Assembly: GCF_005222835.1 (NCBI RefSeq)
Contig: NZ_STGA01000003.1
Span: 62,001 to 126,000, forward strand
Length of the DNA stretch: 64,000 nucleotides
Reading direction: 5' to 3'
Source: Rhizobium sp. FKY42
GTDB lineage: Bacteria > Pseudomonadota > Alphaproteobacteria > Rhizobiales > Rhizobiaceae
The position numbers and the translations under genes are program-made. Each line of letters starts with the position of its first letter. Position 1 is the stretch's first letter. The notes under the pieces are model-generated. The model was not told the origin of the DNA, did not search any database, and saw only the letters and a list, made by a program, of their open reading frames with translations. This document shows positions 1 to 8,916 of this stretch, one piece after another.

Positions 1-664
1 CTGGTGCCTGCATGACCTGCGGAGTTGGCGGCAGATGGTAGCTGGCGGGCGCATGCGCCAGATCGATGAAGCGCACCTGATAGCCCGGCTGGAACAGAGC
101 GGGCGGGTTGCGATCGAGGTCCCACATCTTCGCTGGGGTTGTGCCGATGATCTGCCAGCCGCCGGGACTGTTTTGCGGATAGACGCCGGAGAATTCTCCA
201 GCAAGCGCCACGGAACCGGCGGGTATGCGGGTGCGTGGGCTTTTTCTGCGCGGCACATACAGCTTGGGATCGCCATTGACCAGATAGCCAAAACCAGGGG
301 CGAAGCCACAAAAGGCAACGGTGAAGATGCTTTCCGTATGACGCCGGATGACCTCCTCCATCGATAGTCCTGTCAGTGCCGCCACGTCGGCCAGATCCTC
401 GCCATCGTAATGGACAGGGATCTCCACGCTTTGGTCGGACGCAGATATAGCCTTCGAGACATCGTGTTCGGCAATGATCGCAACCAGTTCAGGCGCGGTG
501 ATTACCTCTGGCTGAAAGCGCACCATGACCGTCCGTGCGGCAGGCACCATCTCCACAATGCCGTCGACCGGATCGGCCTGCAGGGACGCGAAGAGTGCCA
601 GTGTCTCATCCAGATTTTGCAGTTCCACCAAAAGGGTGGTGAGGCTGACGGGCAGGAAGCGCAT
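1..664 (-). CDS. pxpB: 5-oxoprolinase subunit B (KipI/PxpB carboxyltransferase), 3' end outside window
   Basis: Translating the minus strand from the ATG at 664 gives 221 residues with no stop before the window edge. The start is MRFLPVSLTT. The family signature FCGFAPGFGYL lies near residue 120, followed by PRRKSPRTRIPAGSVALAG. Both are hallmarks of the KipI/PxpB half of the biotin-independent carboxyltransferase family, which with PxpA and PxpC hydrolyses 5-oxoproline to glutamate using ATP. The start lies 6 nt after the hydro-lyase stop, so it is the third or fourth gene of a minus-strand operon. PxpB alone is about 220 residues in E. coli, so either the stop lies just outside or the protein is fused to PxpC. 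That cannot be decided here. Confidence 0.85.
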   Translation of the reverse strand, partial: MRFLPVSLTTLLVELQNLDETLALFASLQADPVDGIVEMVPAARTVMVRFQPEVITAPELVAIIAEHDVSKAISASDQSVEIPVHYDGEDLADVAALTGLSMEEVIRRHTESIFTVAFCGFAPGFGYLVNGDPKLYVPRRKSPRTRIPAGSVALAGEFSGVYPQNSPGGWQIIGTTPAKMWDLDRNPPALFQPGYQVRFIDLAHAPASYHLPPTPQVMQAP

Positions 665-670
665 GGAACC

Positions 671-1192
671 TCACGCGTGGTAAGCGGAATCGGGGATATC
701 GGTCATGAACATATGGCCAGGTGCATGGGTGATGGCAAACGGAACACCGGACGCCATGACCGCCACTTGCGGTGTTACGCCAGAAGTCCAGAAAACGGGA
801 ACCTCACCCGGTTCGATCCGGACAGGATAACCAAAATCAGGTCTGTAGATATCGGAAATCCCTAGGGCCTCCGGCTGGCCCACGGGAACCGGCGAACCGT
901 GCACAGAAGGGAAATGCCCGGAAATGGTGGCGGCATCCGATACGCGATTTGCCCGGATCGGTCGCATCGAGACGGCCATATTGCCGTGCAGACGGCCCGC
1001 CGGCTGGCATGGCTTATTCGTGAGATACATCGGCACGTTCGACTTGTCGGTGATATGCCGGATCTCGATACCCGCGTCGGCCATGAGCGTTTCGAATGTG
1101 AAGCTGCACCCGCTAAGGAAGTTCACGAGATCTGGATGTTCGGCCCAGGCAGCGGATGCGTCCACATGCGGCAGATGTTCGAAAGAAATCAT
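671..1192 (-). CDS. DUF1445/YcsI-type putative hydro-lyase, N-terminally truncated
   Basis: The 173-residue product matches the C-terminal two thirds of the DUF1445 (YcsI, D-glutamate cyclase-like) family. It contains [26 protein letters not shown], a VSMRPI segment, [24 protein letters not shown] and the terminal [13 protein letters not shown]. Family members are usually about 260 residues, so roughly 90 N-terminal residues are missing. Only 23 nt separate it from the preceding pxpA stop, so the lost part is not present upstream in another frame. The ATG has a good Shine-Dalgarno (GGAGGAAG, 3-4 nt before), so it may still be translated. It sits between pxpA and pxpB, as the family commonly does. 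Whether the short form is active is unknown. Confidence 0.75.
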   Translation of the reverse strand: MISFEHLPHVDASAAWAEHPDLVNFLSGCSFTFETLMADAGIEIRHITDKSNVPMYLTNKPCQPAGRLHGNMAVSMRPIRANRVSDAATISGHFPSVHGSPVPVGQPEALGISDIYRPDFGYPVRIEPGEVPVFWTSGVTPQVAVMASGVPFAITHAPGHMFMTDIPDSAYHA

Positions 1193-1215
1193 ATCTTCCT
1201 CCCGGAAAAATGGGG

Positions 1216-1974
1216 TCAGACAAAGCAGCGAATGGTGATGCCATCGGCTTCCAAGGTCTGGCGGACGGCTTGCGCAATAGCAACGGCGCCGGGGCTGTCG
1301 CCGTGAACGCAGATGGAGTGAGCCTCGATTTTGATAATCGTGCCATCAATAGCTTCCAGCGTGCCTTCGCGCGCCAATCGCAGCATGCGTTGGCCGATGA
1401 TGCTGGTGTCGTGCAGAACGGAACCGGCTTCACGACGAGATACAAGCTCTCCGCCGGGCGTATAGGCGCGGTCTGCGAAGGCTTCTGCCACGGTCTTCAG
1501 GCCCGCCTTCTCCGCCAGTTGGAGGATTGGCGTTCCTGCCAGTCCCATCAGTACGAGATTTGGATCGATTTCCCGAATACCGTCGATGACGGCTTGGCCC
1601 TGCTTCGCGTCGTGAGCGATGCGATTGTAGAGCGCTCCGTGTGGCTTGACATAGGCCACTTTGCTACCGGCTGCTGCGGCGATACCTTGTAGTGCGCCGA
1701 TCTGGTAGATCACGTCGGCTGTCAGTTCCACACTTGTGGCATCCATATCGCGGCGGCCGAAGCCGACGCGATCCGGATAGGAAACGTGGGCGCCGATGAC
1801 GACACCTCGCTCCACAGCGGCCTTTACCGTCTGGCGGATGCCGAGCGGATCGCCCGCATGAAAGCCGCAGGCGATGTTTGCGCTGGAAACGATGGACAGC
1901 ATGGCCGTGTCATCGCCCATTTTCCATGCGCCGTAGCTTTCGCCGAGGTCACTGTTGAGATCGATGGAAGTCAT
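1216..1974 (-). CDS. pxpA: 5-oxoprolinase subunit A (LamB/YcsF family)
   Basis: The 252-residue protein is full length for LamB/YcsF. It opens with the conserved [18 protein letters not shown], followed by [21 protein letters not shown], the VKPHGALYN motif and the C-terminal [13 protein letters not shown]. PxpA works with PxpB and PxpC to cleave 5-oxoproline (pyroglutamate) to glutamate in the cytosol at the cost of ATP. The ATG is preceded by GGGAGAGGAA at good spacing. It follows the NRAMP-like gene by 28 nt and precedes the hydro-lyase and pxpB, giving the usual ycsG-pxpA-ycsI-pxpB order. This is the only fully intact complete member of the cluster visible here. Confidence 0.93.
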   Translation of the reverse strand: MTSIDLNSDLGESYGAWKMGDDTAMLSIVSSANIACGFHAGDPLGIRQTVKAAVERGVVIGAHVSYPDRVGFGRRDMDATSVELTADVIYQIGALQGIAAAAGSKVAYVKPHGALYNRIAHDAKQGQAVIDGIREIDPNLVLMGLAGTPILQLAEKAGLKTVAEAFADRAYTPGGELVSRREAGSVLHDTSIIGQRMLRLAREGTLEAIDGTIIKIEAHSICVHGDSPGAVAIAQAVRQTLEADGITIRCFV

Positions 1975-2002
1975 GGTTTCCTCTCCCTTGTTCTGTCTTG
2001 TT

Positions 2003-2608
2003 TCAGCCGAGCAACGCGAAGATCGGGCCTATGGATTTGTAGCCCATATACCAAGTCAGCGCACAGATCAGCACGCCGAGCACAAGCAGCCAGCGTGGAT
2101 AGCGGTAGCCACCCATCAGGCCGGATCGGGCCCATGTCGCATAGATGAAGATGGAAGGGCCGATTGGGAGGATCAGGCCGTTCAATCCGCCGACAAAGAC
2201 GAGCATTTGCGCAGGAGGCGTCGTGATGATGACGTAGAAGAATAGCGAGATGGCGATGAAGATGATCGTCGCAATGTCACGCGCGCGGTCGGTAATGTCT
2301 TTCTGGAAGACCGTGATGAAGGAGACCGATGTATAGGCCGCGCCGATGACCGAGGTAATGTCGCCAAACCAGAGGACCGCGCCAAAGATGCGGAGGCCGA
2401 CTTCGCCTGCCGCAGCCTGGAATGCTGGCGCTGCAGGGTTGGCGCCCTTGCCGGAGACATCGATCGCGACGCCCGCCGATACCACGCCGAGAATGGCGAG
2501 GAAGAGGACGTAGCGCATGATGCCTGTCACAGCGATGCCGGAGAGTGCTGAGCGACGTGATTTGCCAGATGCAGGATCGGCAGATGCTACTGCAGTTGGC
2601 TGTTCCAT
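2003..2608 (-). CDS. NRAMP-like (YcsG-type) transporter with large internal deletion
   Basis: The 201-residue product corresponds to the C-terminal half of YcsG-type NRAMP family transporters, which are normally about 400 residues. Recognisable blocks are [34 protein letters not shown] and [13 protein letters not shown], followed by three hydrophobic segments. The first 20 or so residues ([16 protein letters not shown]) look like a genuine N-terminal leader, but the metal-binding first transmembrane helices are absent. The frame is therefore joined by an in-frame deletion of about 200 codons. I place the start at the ATG at 2608 because GTGGGA precedes it at proper spacing; a GTG lies three codons upstream. 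A half transporter is unlikely to work. It heads the pxp operon. Confidence 0.7.
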   Translation of the reverse strand: MEQPTAVASADPASGKSRRSALSGIAVTGIMRYVLFLAILGVVSAGVAIDVSGKGANPAAPAFQAAAGEVGLRIFGAVLWFGDITSVIGAAYTSVSFITVFQKDITDRARDIATIIFIAISLFFYVIITTPPAQMLVFVGGLNGLILPIGPSIFIYATWARSGLMGGYRYPRWLLVLGVLICALTWYMGYKSIGPIFALLG

Positions 2609-2617
2609 GGTTCCCAC

Positions 2618-2825
2618 TTTTATTTGAATGAGAGCGGCCTCAATCGATCCCTGACCGCTCTCCTGATGCTAAGGGCTATTTCGTTTTACAAATTCGCCAA
2701 TATTGTTCAACAATATTTCTTTAATAGCCGCACATAACATAATTAGTAAATATTGTTCGGCACGATTATTTTGGGTGCAATGCGAGTTAATTGCTACCCA
2801 GCAGAGCAAGTCATTGGATAAGCAC
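2618..2825. other. intergenic region between pxp operon and RND terminator
   Basis: About 200 bases with no credible gene. The region is AT-rich near 2690-2790, with repeated AATATT and TTGTTC runs (for example 2698-2716 and 2750-2760), which fits a promoter/operator area for the minus-strand ycsG-pxpA operon. I could not assign a specific regulator site. Confidence 0.4.
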
Positions 2826-2865
2826 CGAAACAAAAGCGGGGCGGAGATTGCTCTCCGCCCCGCTT
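2826..2865 (-). terminator. intrinsic terminator of the triABC-like operon
   Basis: There is a perfect 14-bp inverted repeat, 2834-2847 and 2852-2865 (AAGCGGGGCGGAGA and its complement), with a 4-nt TTGC loop. On the minus strand the stem is followed by TTTTGTTT. It lies 21 nt beyond the stop of the RND permease gene, so it ends the efflux operon. Confidence 0.9.
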
Positions 2866-2885
2866 GCTTCTCTAATAGGCGCTAC

Positions 2886-5800
2886 CTAGTGTGTGAGCGC
2901 CGCTGTCGAGGGCGCGGATTCTTCATCATTGGTCGGTTTCTTGACCCGGAACCAGACGATGTAGAGGGCTGGGAGGAACAGGAGGGTAAGGACCGTACCG
3001 ACAATGATACCCCCCATCATCGCATAGGCCATTGGTCCCCAGAAAATCTCCCGTGCGATCGGAATGAGCGCCAAGCTGGCGGCCGCGGCGGTCAGCATGA
3101 TAGGTCGCATCCGGTGTTCCGATGCCTCAATGACCGCATCCCAGGCATGGCGTCCTGCCGTGCGGAGCGTCTCGATTTCAACCACCAGAATAACCGAGTT
3201 TCGGATTAGAATGCCGATCAGGGCAAGAACTCCGAGGATGGCGACGAAGCCGAGCGGTGCACCGCTTGGCAGCAGCGCTGCGACAACACCGATGAGGCCG
3301 AGAGGGGCAACGATGACGACCATGAACAGGCGTTGGAAGCTCTGCAACTGGAACATGAGGATGGTCGCCATGGTCAGCAGCATAAGCGGCACGACTGCGG
3401 CAATCGGCGCCTGACTTTTTGCACTGCTTTCAACCGACCCACCCGTTTCGAGCTTGTAGCCGATAGGCAACTTTTCCGCGAACTCCTTCAGTGCCGGCTT
3501 CAGCGAGGCGTTCACTGTTGCCGGCAGCGTCTTGTCGGCAATTGCCGCCGCCACTGTAATCGTGGGGAGGCGATCGCGGCGCCAGATCACCGGTTGCTCG
3601 AGTTCGTAGCGGAAGTTTGCAATCGAAGCGAGTGGAACCGATTGGCCATTATTGCCTGGCAACTGCAGGTTCCGCAGGGTCTCGATGGAACGGCGCTCAT
3701 CTTCGGTCGCACGGCCCACAACATCAATCAGGTAGATGCCATCGCGGATCTGCGTGATGGTTGATCCGTTGGTAATGTTGTTAAGCGCGGTTGCGATGTC
3801 GGAAGACGTGACCCCAAGCTGCCGGGCCTTGTCCTGCAGCACATCTACCTTGACCGTACGCGAGGGCTCGTTCCAGTTGAACACTACGCGGCCGAGGCGT
3901 GGATCCTGGCCAACCAACCCTGCCAATTCCCCAGCAAGGATACGGACTTGCTGCGGATCCGGTCCACTGACGCGATATTGGATAGGACGACCGACCGGGG
4001 GTCCGAGTTCCATTTCCTTGAACAGAATGTCCGTGCCAGGGTAGTCAGTCTCAACAGCCTTCTGCAACTTGGCCTTCAGGTGTTGACGAGCTTCGATACT
4101 CTTCGTGACGATGACCATCTGCCCGAAATAGGCGGTTGATGGTTGCACATCAAAGGAAAGAACGAAACGCTTTGCACCCTGCCCAACATAGGATGTCCAG
4201 TGAAGAATGTCCTCGTCCTTGGCCAGATACTCTGCCTCGAACTTGTCCATATCGGCTTTCGTCTGGGCAAGCGTGTAGTTATGCCGCGAATTCCAGTCGA
4301 CAATTAGCTCGGGACGATCGGACGACGGGAAGAACTGCTGCTGCACGAAGCCCATGCCGTACACGGACGCTCCGAACATCGCGACTGTGACGAGGATGGT
4401 GATCTTCGGAAAGTTGACGCAGAGATGCAGGATCTTCGAGAAGATGCGCGCCAGCAGGCTCTTGTGCTCCTCATGTTTCTTCATCGTTTTCGGGAGTATG
4501 ACGACACCGAGCAAGGGTGCGAACAGAACCGCCACAATCCAGGACACGATTAGCGAAACGGCAATGACAACGAAGAGCGTATAGGTGAATTCACCTGCCG
4601 CACTATCATTCAGACCGACCGGGATGAAGCTGGCAACGGTGACCAGTGTGCCCGTCAGCATTGGGAAGGCAGTGGATGTATAGACAGCGGTCGCCGCCTT
4701 GGCGAGCGTTTCGCCTGCTTCCAGCTTTGACACCATCATTTCGATCGCAATCATCGCGTCATCGACAAGAAGCCCCAGCGCGATGATCAACGCGCCCAGC
4801 GAAATGCGTTGCAGCGAGATCCCGAGATATTCCATGAACACGAAGGTAATGGCCAGCACCAGCGGAATCGAAACCGCAACGACCAAGCCTGCGCGCATGC
4901 CAAGGCTGAGGAAGCTGACCACCAGAACGATAGCGATTGCTTCGAAGAGAGCCTTCGTAAACCCGCCAACGGCTTCTTCGACGACGACCGCCTGATCGGC
5001 CACGTGATGGACGCCGATGCCAACCGGCAGATCAGCAATGACGCGATCCATGGTTTTCGACAGGGCTTCACCGAATTTCAACAGATTGGCGCCTGTTTTC
5101 ATGCCAATGGCGAGACCAATGGCCGGCTGACCGTTGTAGCGGAACAGTGGCTGCGCCGGATCGGAATAGCTGCGCGTGATTTTCGCCACATCGCTCAGGC
5201 GGAAAAATCGATCGTTGACACGCAGGTTGATGTTTCGAATGGCGTCTTCGGTCGCAAATTGACCGGAGACCCTGATATTGATGTTTTCGGAGCCTGTGCG
5301 CATCGTGCCAGAGGCAACCACCGCATTTTGTTGTTGCAGCGTATCGATGATCTGGCTCTGCGTAATGCCGAGCGCTGCCATCTGTCTCGTCGAGAACTCC
5401 AGATAGACGACTTCATCCTGAGCGCCGATCAGATCGACTTTGCCAACGTTCGGAACGCTAAGAATCTCTGTGCGCGCCGCTTCCAGATAGTCCCGCAATT
5501 GACGCTGGGTCAGTCCATCTGACGTGAACGCATAGATGTTGCCGTATACGTCGCCGAAGCTGTCAATGAAGCTGGGGCCCTTGACGCCCTGCGGCAGGGT
5601 TGACGAGATGTCGTTGATCATATTGCGGACCTTCACCCAGGTCGGCTTCACATCTGCCGCTTTGGTGTTCTCGCGCAAGTTCACATAAATGGTCGTCTGA
5701 CCCGGTGTACTGATGCTCTTCGTGTAATCGAGGTTGTCGAGTTCCTGCAGCTTCTTTTCGATACGATCGGTAACCTGGCTGGTCATTTCGGTCACAGAAG

Positions 5801-5972
5801 CGCCGGGCCACTGCGCCTGGATCAGCATTGTCTTGATCGTGAAGTCTGGATCTTCTTCGCGTCCAAGGTTGATGTAGGACAGCACTCCTGCAACCGCGGA
5901 AAGGATCATGAAGTACCAGACGAGCGACTTGTGCTGAAGTGCCCATTCGGAAAGATTGAATTTCTTGTTCAT
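2886..5972 (-). CDS. RND efflux permease, TriC-like
   Basis: The 1028-residue protein is a full-length proton-driven RND inner-membrane pump. It has an N-terminal helix (LVWYFMILSAVAGVLSYINLG), two large periplasmic loops and two blocks of six transmembrane helices. The helix-4 region carries GLLVDDAMIAIEMM with the paired Asp residues used for proton relay. The sequence around EEDPDFTIKTMLI is typical of the AcrB-related branch that works with two adaptors, such as TriC of Pseudomonas aeruginosa. It is the last gene of a three-gene operon and its start overlaps the upstream adaptor by 4 nt (ATGA). No outer-membrane channel gene is adjacent, so it would borrow a TolC/OpmH-type protein. Substrates are unknown; triclosan, detergents or solvents are guesses from homology. 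Confidence 0.9.
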   Translation of the reverse strand: MNKKFNLSEWALQHKSLVWYFMILSAVAGVLSYINLGREEDPDFTIKTMLIQAQWPGASVTEMTSQVTDRIEKKLQELDNLDYTKSISTPGQTTIYVNLRENTKAADVKPTWVKVRNMINDISSTLPQGVKGPSFIDSFGDVYGNIYAFTSDGLTQRQLRDYLEAARTEILSVPNVGKVDLIGAQDEVVYLEFSTRQMAALGITQSQIIDTLQQQNAVVASGTMRTGSENINIRVSGQFATEDAIRNINLRVNDRFFRLSDVAKITRSYSDPAQPLFRYNGQPAIGLAIGMKTGANLLKFGEALSKTMDRVIADLPVGIGVHHVADQAVVVEEAVGGFTKALFEAIAIVLVVSFLSLGMRAGLVVAVSIPLVLAITFVFMEYLGISLQRISLGALIIALGLLVDDAMIAIEMMVSKLEAGETLAKAATAVYTSTAFPMLTGTLVTVASFIPVGLNDSAAGEFTYTLFVVIAVSLIVSWIVAVLFAPLLGVVILPKTMKKHEEHKSLLARIFSKILHLCVNFPKITILVTVAMFGASVYGMGFVQQQFFPSSDRPELIVDWNSRHNYTLAQTKADMDKFEAEYLAKDEDILHWTSYVGQGAKRFVLSFDVQPSTAYFGQMVIVTKSIEARQHLKAKLQKAVETDYPGTDILFKEMELGPPVGRPIQYRVSGPDPQQVRILAGELAGLVGQDPRLGRVVFNWNEPSRTVKVDVLQDKARQLGVTSSDIATALNNITNGSTITQIRDGIYLIDVVGRATEDERRSIETLRNLQLPGNNGQSVPLASIANFRYELEQPVIWRRDRLPTITVAAAIADKTLPATVNASLKPALKEFAEKLPIGYKLETGGSVESSAKSQAPIAAVVPLMLLTMATILMFQLQSFQRLFMVVIVAPLGLIGVVAALLPSGAPLGFVAILGVLALIGILIRNSVILVVEIETLRTAGRHAWDAVIEASEHRMRPIMLTAAAASLALIPIAREIFWGPMAYAMMGGIIVGTVLTLLFLPALYIVWFRVKKPTNDEESAPSTAALTH

Positions 5973-7042
5973 TGAGGCAACTCTTCAGCAAAACGAACGG
6001 GTTGGTTATCGGCCAGCGAATTGACACCTGCGGTCACCACACGCTCACCTTCTTTGAGACCCTGTGTAATATTCACTCCGTCTGCCGTTGACGGCTCAAC
6101 GGCAACAGTACGGCGAACGACTTTCTTCTCTTGTGGGTCAATGACCCAGATGAAGCTCGCGCCATCCTTCTTGCCAATGGCCGTGGACGGCAGCCATAGC
6201 GCGGCCTTGATCTGCGTCATCGGCGTTGCCGTTACCGTGCTGCCCAGGCGGTAACTTGTCGGCGTCGCTTCCAGGGCAATCTTTGTGCGACGTGTGCGCG
6301 TCGCGGCATCGGCCTGGGGGGCAGCCTCCCTAACAGTTCCCTTGATCTTCAACTCAGGATTTGCCTGCAGGGATACGATAAAGGGACTGCCGATTTTCGT
6401 CAGTTCGCCATAACTTTCCGGTACATCGATGACGGCGTCCTTGGCATCAAGACGAGAAATCGTGGCAACCGTCTGGCCTGCGGCCACAACCTGCCCGACT
6501 TCCGCCGAAAGCGAGGATACAACACCATCTGTCTGGGCAATGAGCGTGGCATAGCCTAATTGTTCCTGCGCCTTGGTCAGATCGGCCTCAAGCTGCAGAA
6601 CCGAGGCATCGGAGGCGGCGAGAGACTGAACAGCCTCTTCTACGCGTTCCTTTGTGGTCGCATTGGTCGCAAGAAGCGTGCTCTGACGCTGCTCATTGGC
6701 GCGCGCAAGATCTCGTTTGGCTCGCGAGGAAGCAAGATCGGCCTCTGCTTTGGTGACGGCAAGCTGAAGTGCGTTTGCATCCAGCTTCGCGAGTTCCTGT
6801 CCCTTTTGGACCATATCGCCAATATTGATGTTACGCGCAACGATCCGACCAAGAACCTGAAAACCGAGATCAGTACTTTGTCTGGCTTCCACTGTGCCGG
6901 TAAAGCCGGCACTGGTGACTTCGCGTGGCTTCGCGACCGTGTAAAGAACCGGACGCGCCGGTGGCGGTGGCTCTTTCTCTTCGGTGCAGCCTGCCAGTGC
7001 CAGGCTTGCCGCAAGAAGGGAGAAGGAAATACCGATTTTCAT
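5969..7042 (-). CDS. RND periplasmic adaptor lipoprotein 2 (TriB-like)
   Basis: The 357-residue membrane fusion protein starts with a lipoprotein signal peptide; the lipobox LAGC places the acylated Cys at residue 19. It then shows the usual order. A first lipoyl half (GFQVLGRIVARNINIGDMVQKGQELAKLD) is followed by an alpha-helical hairpin (about residues 95-165). The second lipoyl half is around AQTDGVVSSLSAEVGQVV, and beta-barrel and membrane-proximal domains complete the order. It bridges the RND pump to an outer-membrane channel. It overlaps both neighbours by 4 nt, showing tight translational coupling. Presence of a second, different adaptor immediately upstream is the mark of TriABC-type pumps. 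Confidence 0.9.
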   Translation of the reverse strand: MKIGISFSLLAASLALAGCTEEKEPPPPARPVLYTVAKPREVTSAGFTGTVEARQSTDLGFQVLGRIVARNINIGDMVQKGQELAKLDANALQLAVTKAEADLASSRAKRDLARANEQRQSTLLATNATTKERVEEAVQSLAASDASVLQLEADLTKAQEQLGYATLIAQTDGVVSSLSAEVGQVVAAGQTVATISRLDAKDAVIDVPESYGELTKIGSPFIVSLQANPELKIKGTVREAAPQADAATRTRRTKIALEATPTSYRLGSTVTATPMTQIKAALWLPSTAIGKKDGASFIWVIDPQEKKVVRRTVAVEPSTADGVNITQGLKEGERVVTAGVNSLADNQPVRFAEELPQ

Positions 7043-8163
7043 CGTGCGACTCCGGCTTCAAATGAAACTTTCTGGCGCTCCCGCAGGAACTGCGCGCCTT
7101 CGACCACGATCAGCTCTCCGGGCTTCAACCCGCTTGCGAGAACAACCTTCGATGAGTCGTAACGCTGGATTTCGATGGGCTTCAACTGGCTTGTCTTCTT
7201 TTCGGGATCAATGGTCCAGACAGCCGGTTGACCGCCTTTCGACACAAGCGCCTGCCAGGGAATATCAATCCGTTCCCGACGCTCCATGTCGACATTGGCC
7301 ACGATGGGTGCTCCGAGTGACATGGCGGCCGGAGGATTTTCGATTGCGAGCTTCACACGGACCGTGCCGAGCGATCGATCAATGGCCGGGCTGATTTCAC
7401 GAACTGAGGCCTTTGCCTTGATCGAAGGATCGGAAAGCAGAGCGACTTCAAGGGAAAGCGGCTGCCTGTCATCGCTGAGCGCGGACTCCTGAACGTTGAA
7501 CACCGCATCGCGAGCACCATCATGCGCTAGCGTGAAAACTGATGTCGAAGGCTGTACGACCTGGCCGACCTCGACATTACGAACCGTGATCGTTCCGTCA
7601 GCATCCGCCCGCAACTCGGTTTGCTTCAGGGTGTCGTTTGCCGATTCGAGACGAGCCTTGGCGGCTTCCAGATCGTTTTGGGCGGATTGATATTGCTGGG
7701 TAGCGCTATCAAGATCCTGCTGCGAGAGGGCCCCGGTCTGCGTCAAGGCCTTGCGGCGTGCGAGAACGGAGCTGGCCATCCGTAATGTTGCTTCTTGGGA
7801 AGCAACTGAGGCTTTCGCGGATTCGAGATCAGCGGCCTGCTCGGTTGAATCGAGCCGTGCCAGCACATCGCCAGCCTTCACACGATCACCGACGTTTGCG
7901 TATCGCGATATAACACGCCCACTAACCTTAAAGGACAATTCGCTTTCAATGCGTGCCTTCACGTCGCCCGTGCCGCTTGCACGAATAACATCTGGTGCGA
8001 GTGTCACCGATTGGACCCGGACGTGTGCCAAATACGGTTCGCGTGCTCTGTCTTGCTCGTCGCACGACGCAAGAACCACGCCAAGAAGGGCCAAGATAGC
8101 GACCGGAAGGGATCTTTTTCCATCCTTCGGGGCTTTGGGTGGAGGAGGGGACGTTGCCGTCAT
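7039..8163 (-). CDS. RND periplasmic adaptor lipoprotein 1 (TriA-like)
   Basis: The 374-residue membrane fusion protein has a Pro/Lys-rich cytoplasmic N-terminus and a hydrophobic stretch (LPVAILALLGVVLASC), so Cys34 is a probable lipidation site. Lipoyl domain halves (SFKVSGRVISRYANVGDRVKAGDVLARLD and DADGTITVRNVEVGQVV, cited in parts) flank a coiled-coil hairpin at about residues 115-185. It is the first gene of the triABC-like operon and is transcribed divergently from a TetR regulator, whose start lies about 80 nt away. In P. aeruginosa both TriA and TriB are needed for function; by analogy the two adaptors here would form a mixed ring on the pump. Confidence 0.9.
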   Translation of the reverse strand: MTATSPPPPKAPKDGKRSLPVAILALLGVVLASCDEQDRAREPYLAHVRVQSVTLAPDVIRASGTGDVKARIESELSFKVSGRVISRYANVGDRVKAGDVLARLDSTEQAADLESAKASVASQEATLRMASSVLARRKALTQTGALSQQDLDSATQQYQSAQNDLEAAKARLESANDTLKQTELRADADGTITVRNVEVGQVVQPSTSVFTLAHDGARDAVFNVQESALSDDRQPLSLEVALLSDPSIKAKASVREISPAIDRSLGTVRVKLAIENPPAAMSLGAPIVANVDMERRERIDIPWQALVSKGGQPAVWTIDPEKKTSQLKPIEIQRYDSSKVVLASGLKPGELIVVEGAQFLRERQKVSFEAGVAR

Positions 8164-8243
8164 AGTTGATCCTGATTACAAACAGGGTTGAAATAATTCA
8201 TCATCTGTTGAATATATGTCTTACGGGCATGGGAGTTGTCAAG
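8164..8243. promoter_or_regulatory. divergent promoter/operator region, RND operon and TetR gene
   Basis: The 80-nt gap between the two divergent starts is AT-rich. It contains two direct copies of GTTGAAATA/GTTGAATAT at 8187-8195 and 8207-8215, exactly 20 bp apart. Two same-face half sites between a TetR gene and its presumed target operon make a reasonable operator candidate, but this is unproven. Confidence 0.4.
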
Positions 8244-8900
8244 ATGGAAGCAGGAACGAAACCGCAGCAATTGCAAAAGGCCAGGGCAGGGCGAGGCCGA
8301 CCCCGTAAGGGCGCCGAACCCGGTACCGACACGTTGTTGGACTCCGCGCTCAAGAGTTTTGCTGAAAATGGTTTCGAAAATACATCGCTCAGAACTATAG
8401 CAATGATAGCGGATGTAGATGTCGCACTTATTTCATATCGCTACGGTTCGAAATTCGGTCTCTGGTCCGCTGTTGTTTCCTCTATCGCCGAAGAATCGGT
8501 GCAAAGCATCGACAGATTCATTGCGGATTCTCTAACGCTTCCAGCCAAGCAACGAGTTGAGTACGTCGCGGAACAACTCGTGGAAATGATTGTTTCGAAG
8601 CCGCATTTTGCACGGCTGATGATAGGGGAAGTTGCTGGAACTCCTAATCTGGAGCGGCAGAGCTTTATCGCGGAAAAGCTCGGTAATCCTATTCATACCA
8701 AGCTGAGGAATTTTCTGGATGAACACAGTAAGGACGCAAAGCTGATAGATGGCGATCTTGCGGTTTTTGCTTCCATTTCACTTCTCGGCCATTTGTCGAC
8801 AACGCAGTTTTTCTTGTCGGAGATGGTCGGCATCAAGTACTCCGAGAGGGAGCTTAAGTCACAAATGACGAGGATTGTGACGGGCCTTCTCACCCGATGA
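8244..8900 (+). CDS. TetR-family regulator of the adjacent RND operon
   Basis: From the ATG at 8244 the protein has 218 residues. GGGAG lies 8 nt before this ATG; an in-frame ATG at 8229 and a longer frame from 8166 have no such site. A basic N-terminal tail with an AT-hook-like RAGRGRPRKG precedes the TetR HTH (LLDSALKSFAENGFENTSLRTIAMIADVDVALISYRYGSK, cited as the domain span about 33-75). The C-terminal part resembles the AcrR/CerR-type TetR_C ligand domain. The divergent arrangement with triABC-like genes argues that it represses them and is released by a pump substrate. It could also influence mdtABC, which ends 16 nt after its stop on the other strand. Confidence 0.88.
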   Translation: MEAGTKPQQLQKARAGRGRPRKGAEPGTDTLLDSALKSFAENGFENTSLRTIAMIADVDVALISYRYGSKFGLWSAVVSSIAEESVQSIDRFIADSLTLPAKQRVEYVAEQLVEMIVSKPHFARLMIGEVAGTPNLERQSFIAEKLGNPIHTKLRNFLDEHSKDAKLIDGDLAVFASISLLGHLSTTQFFLSEMVGIKYSERELKSQMTRIVTGLLTR

Positions 8901-8916
8901 ACCGTGTGCGGGTATC

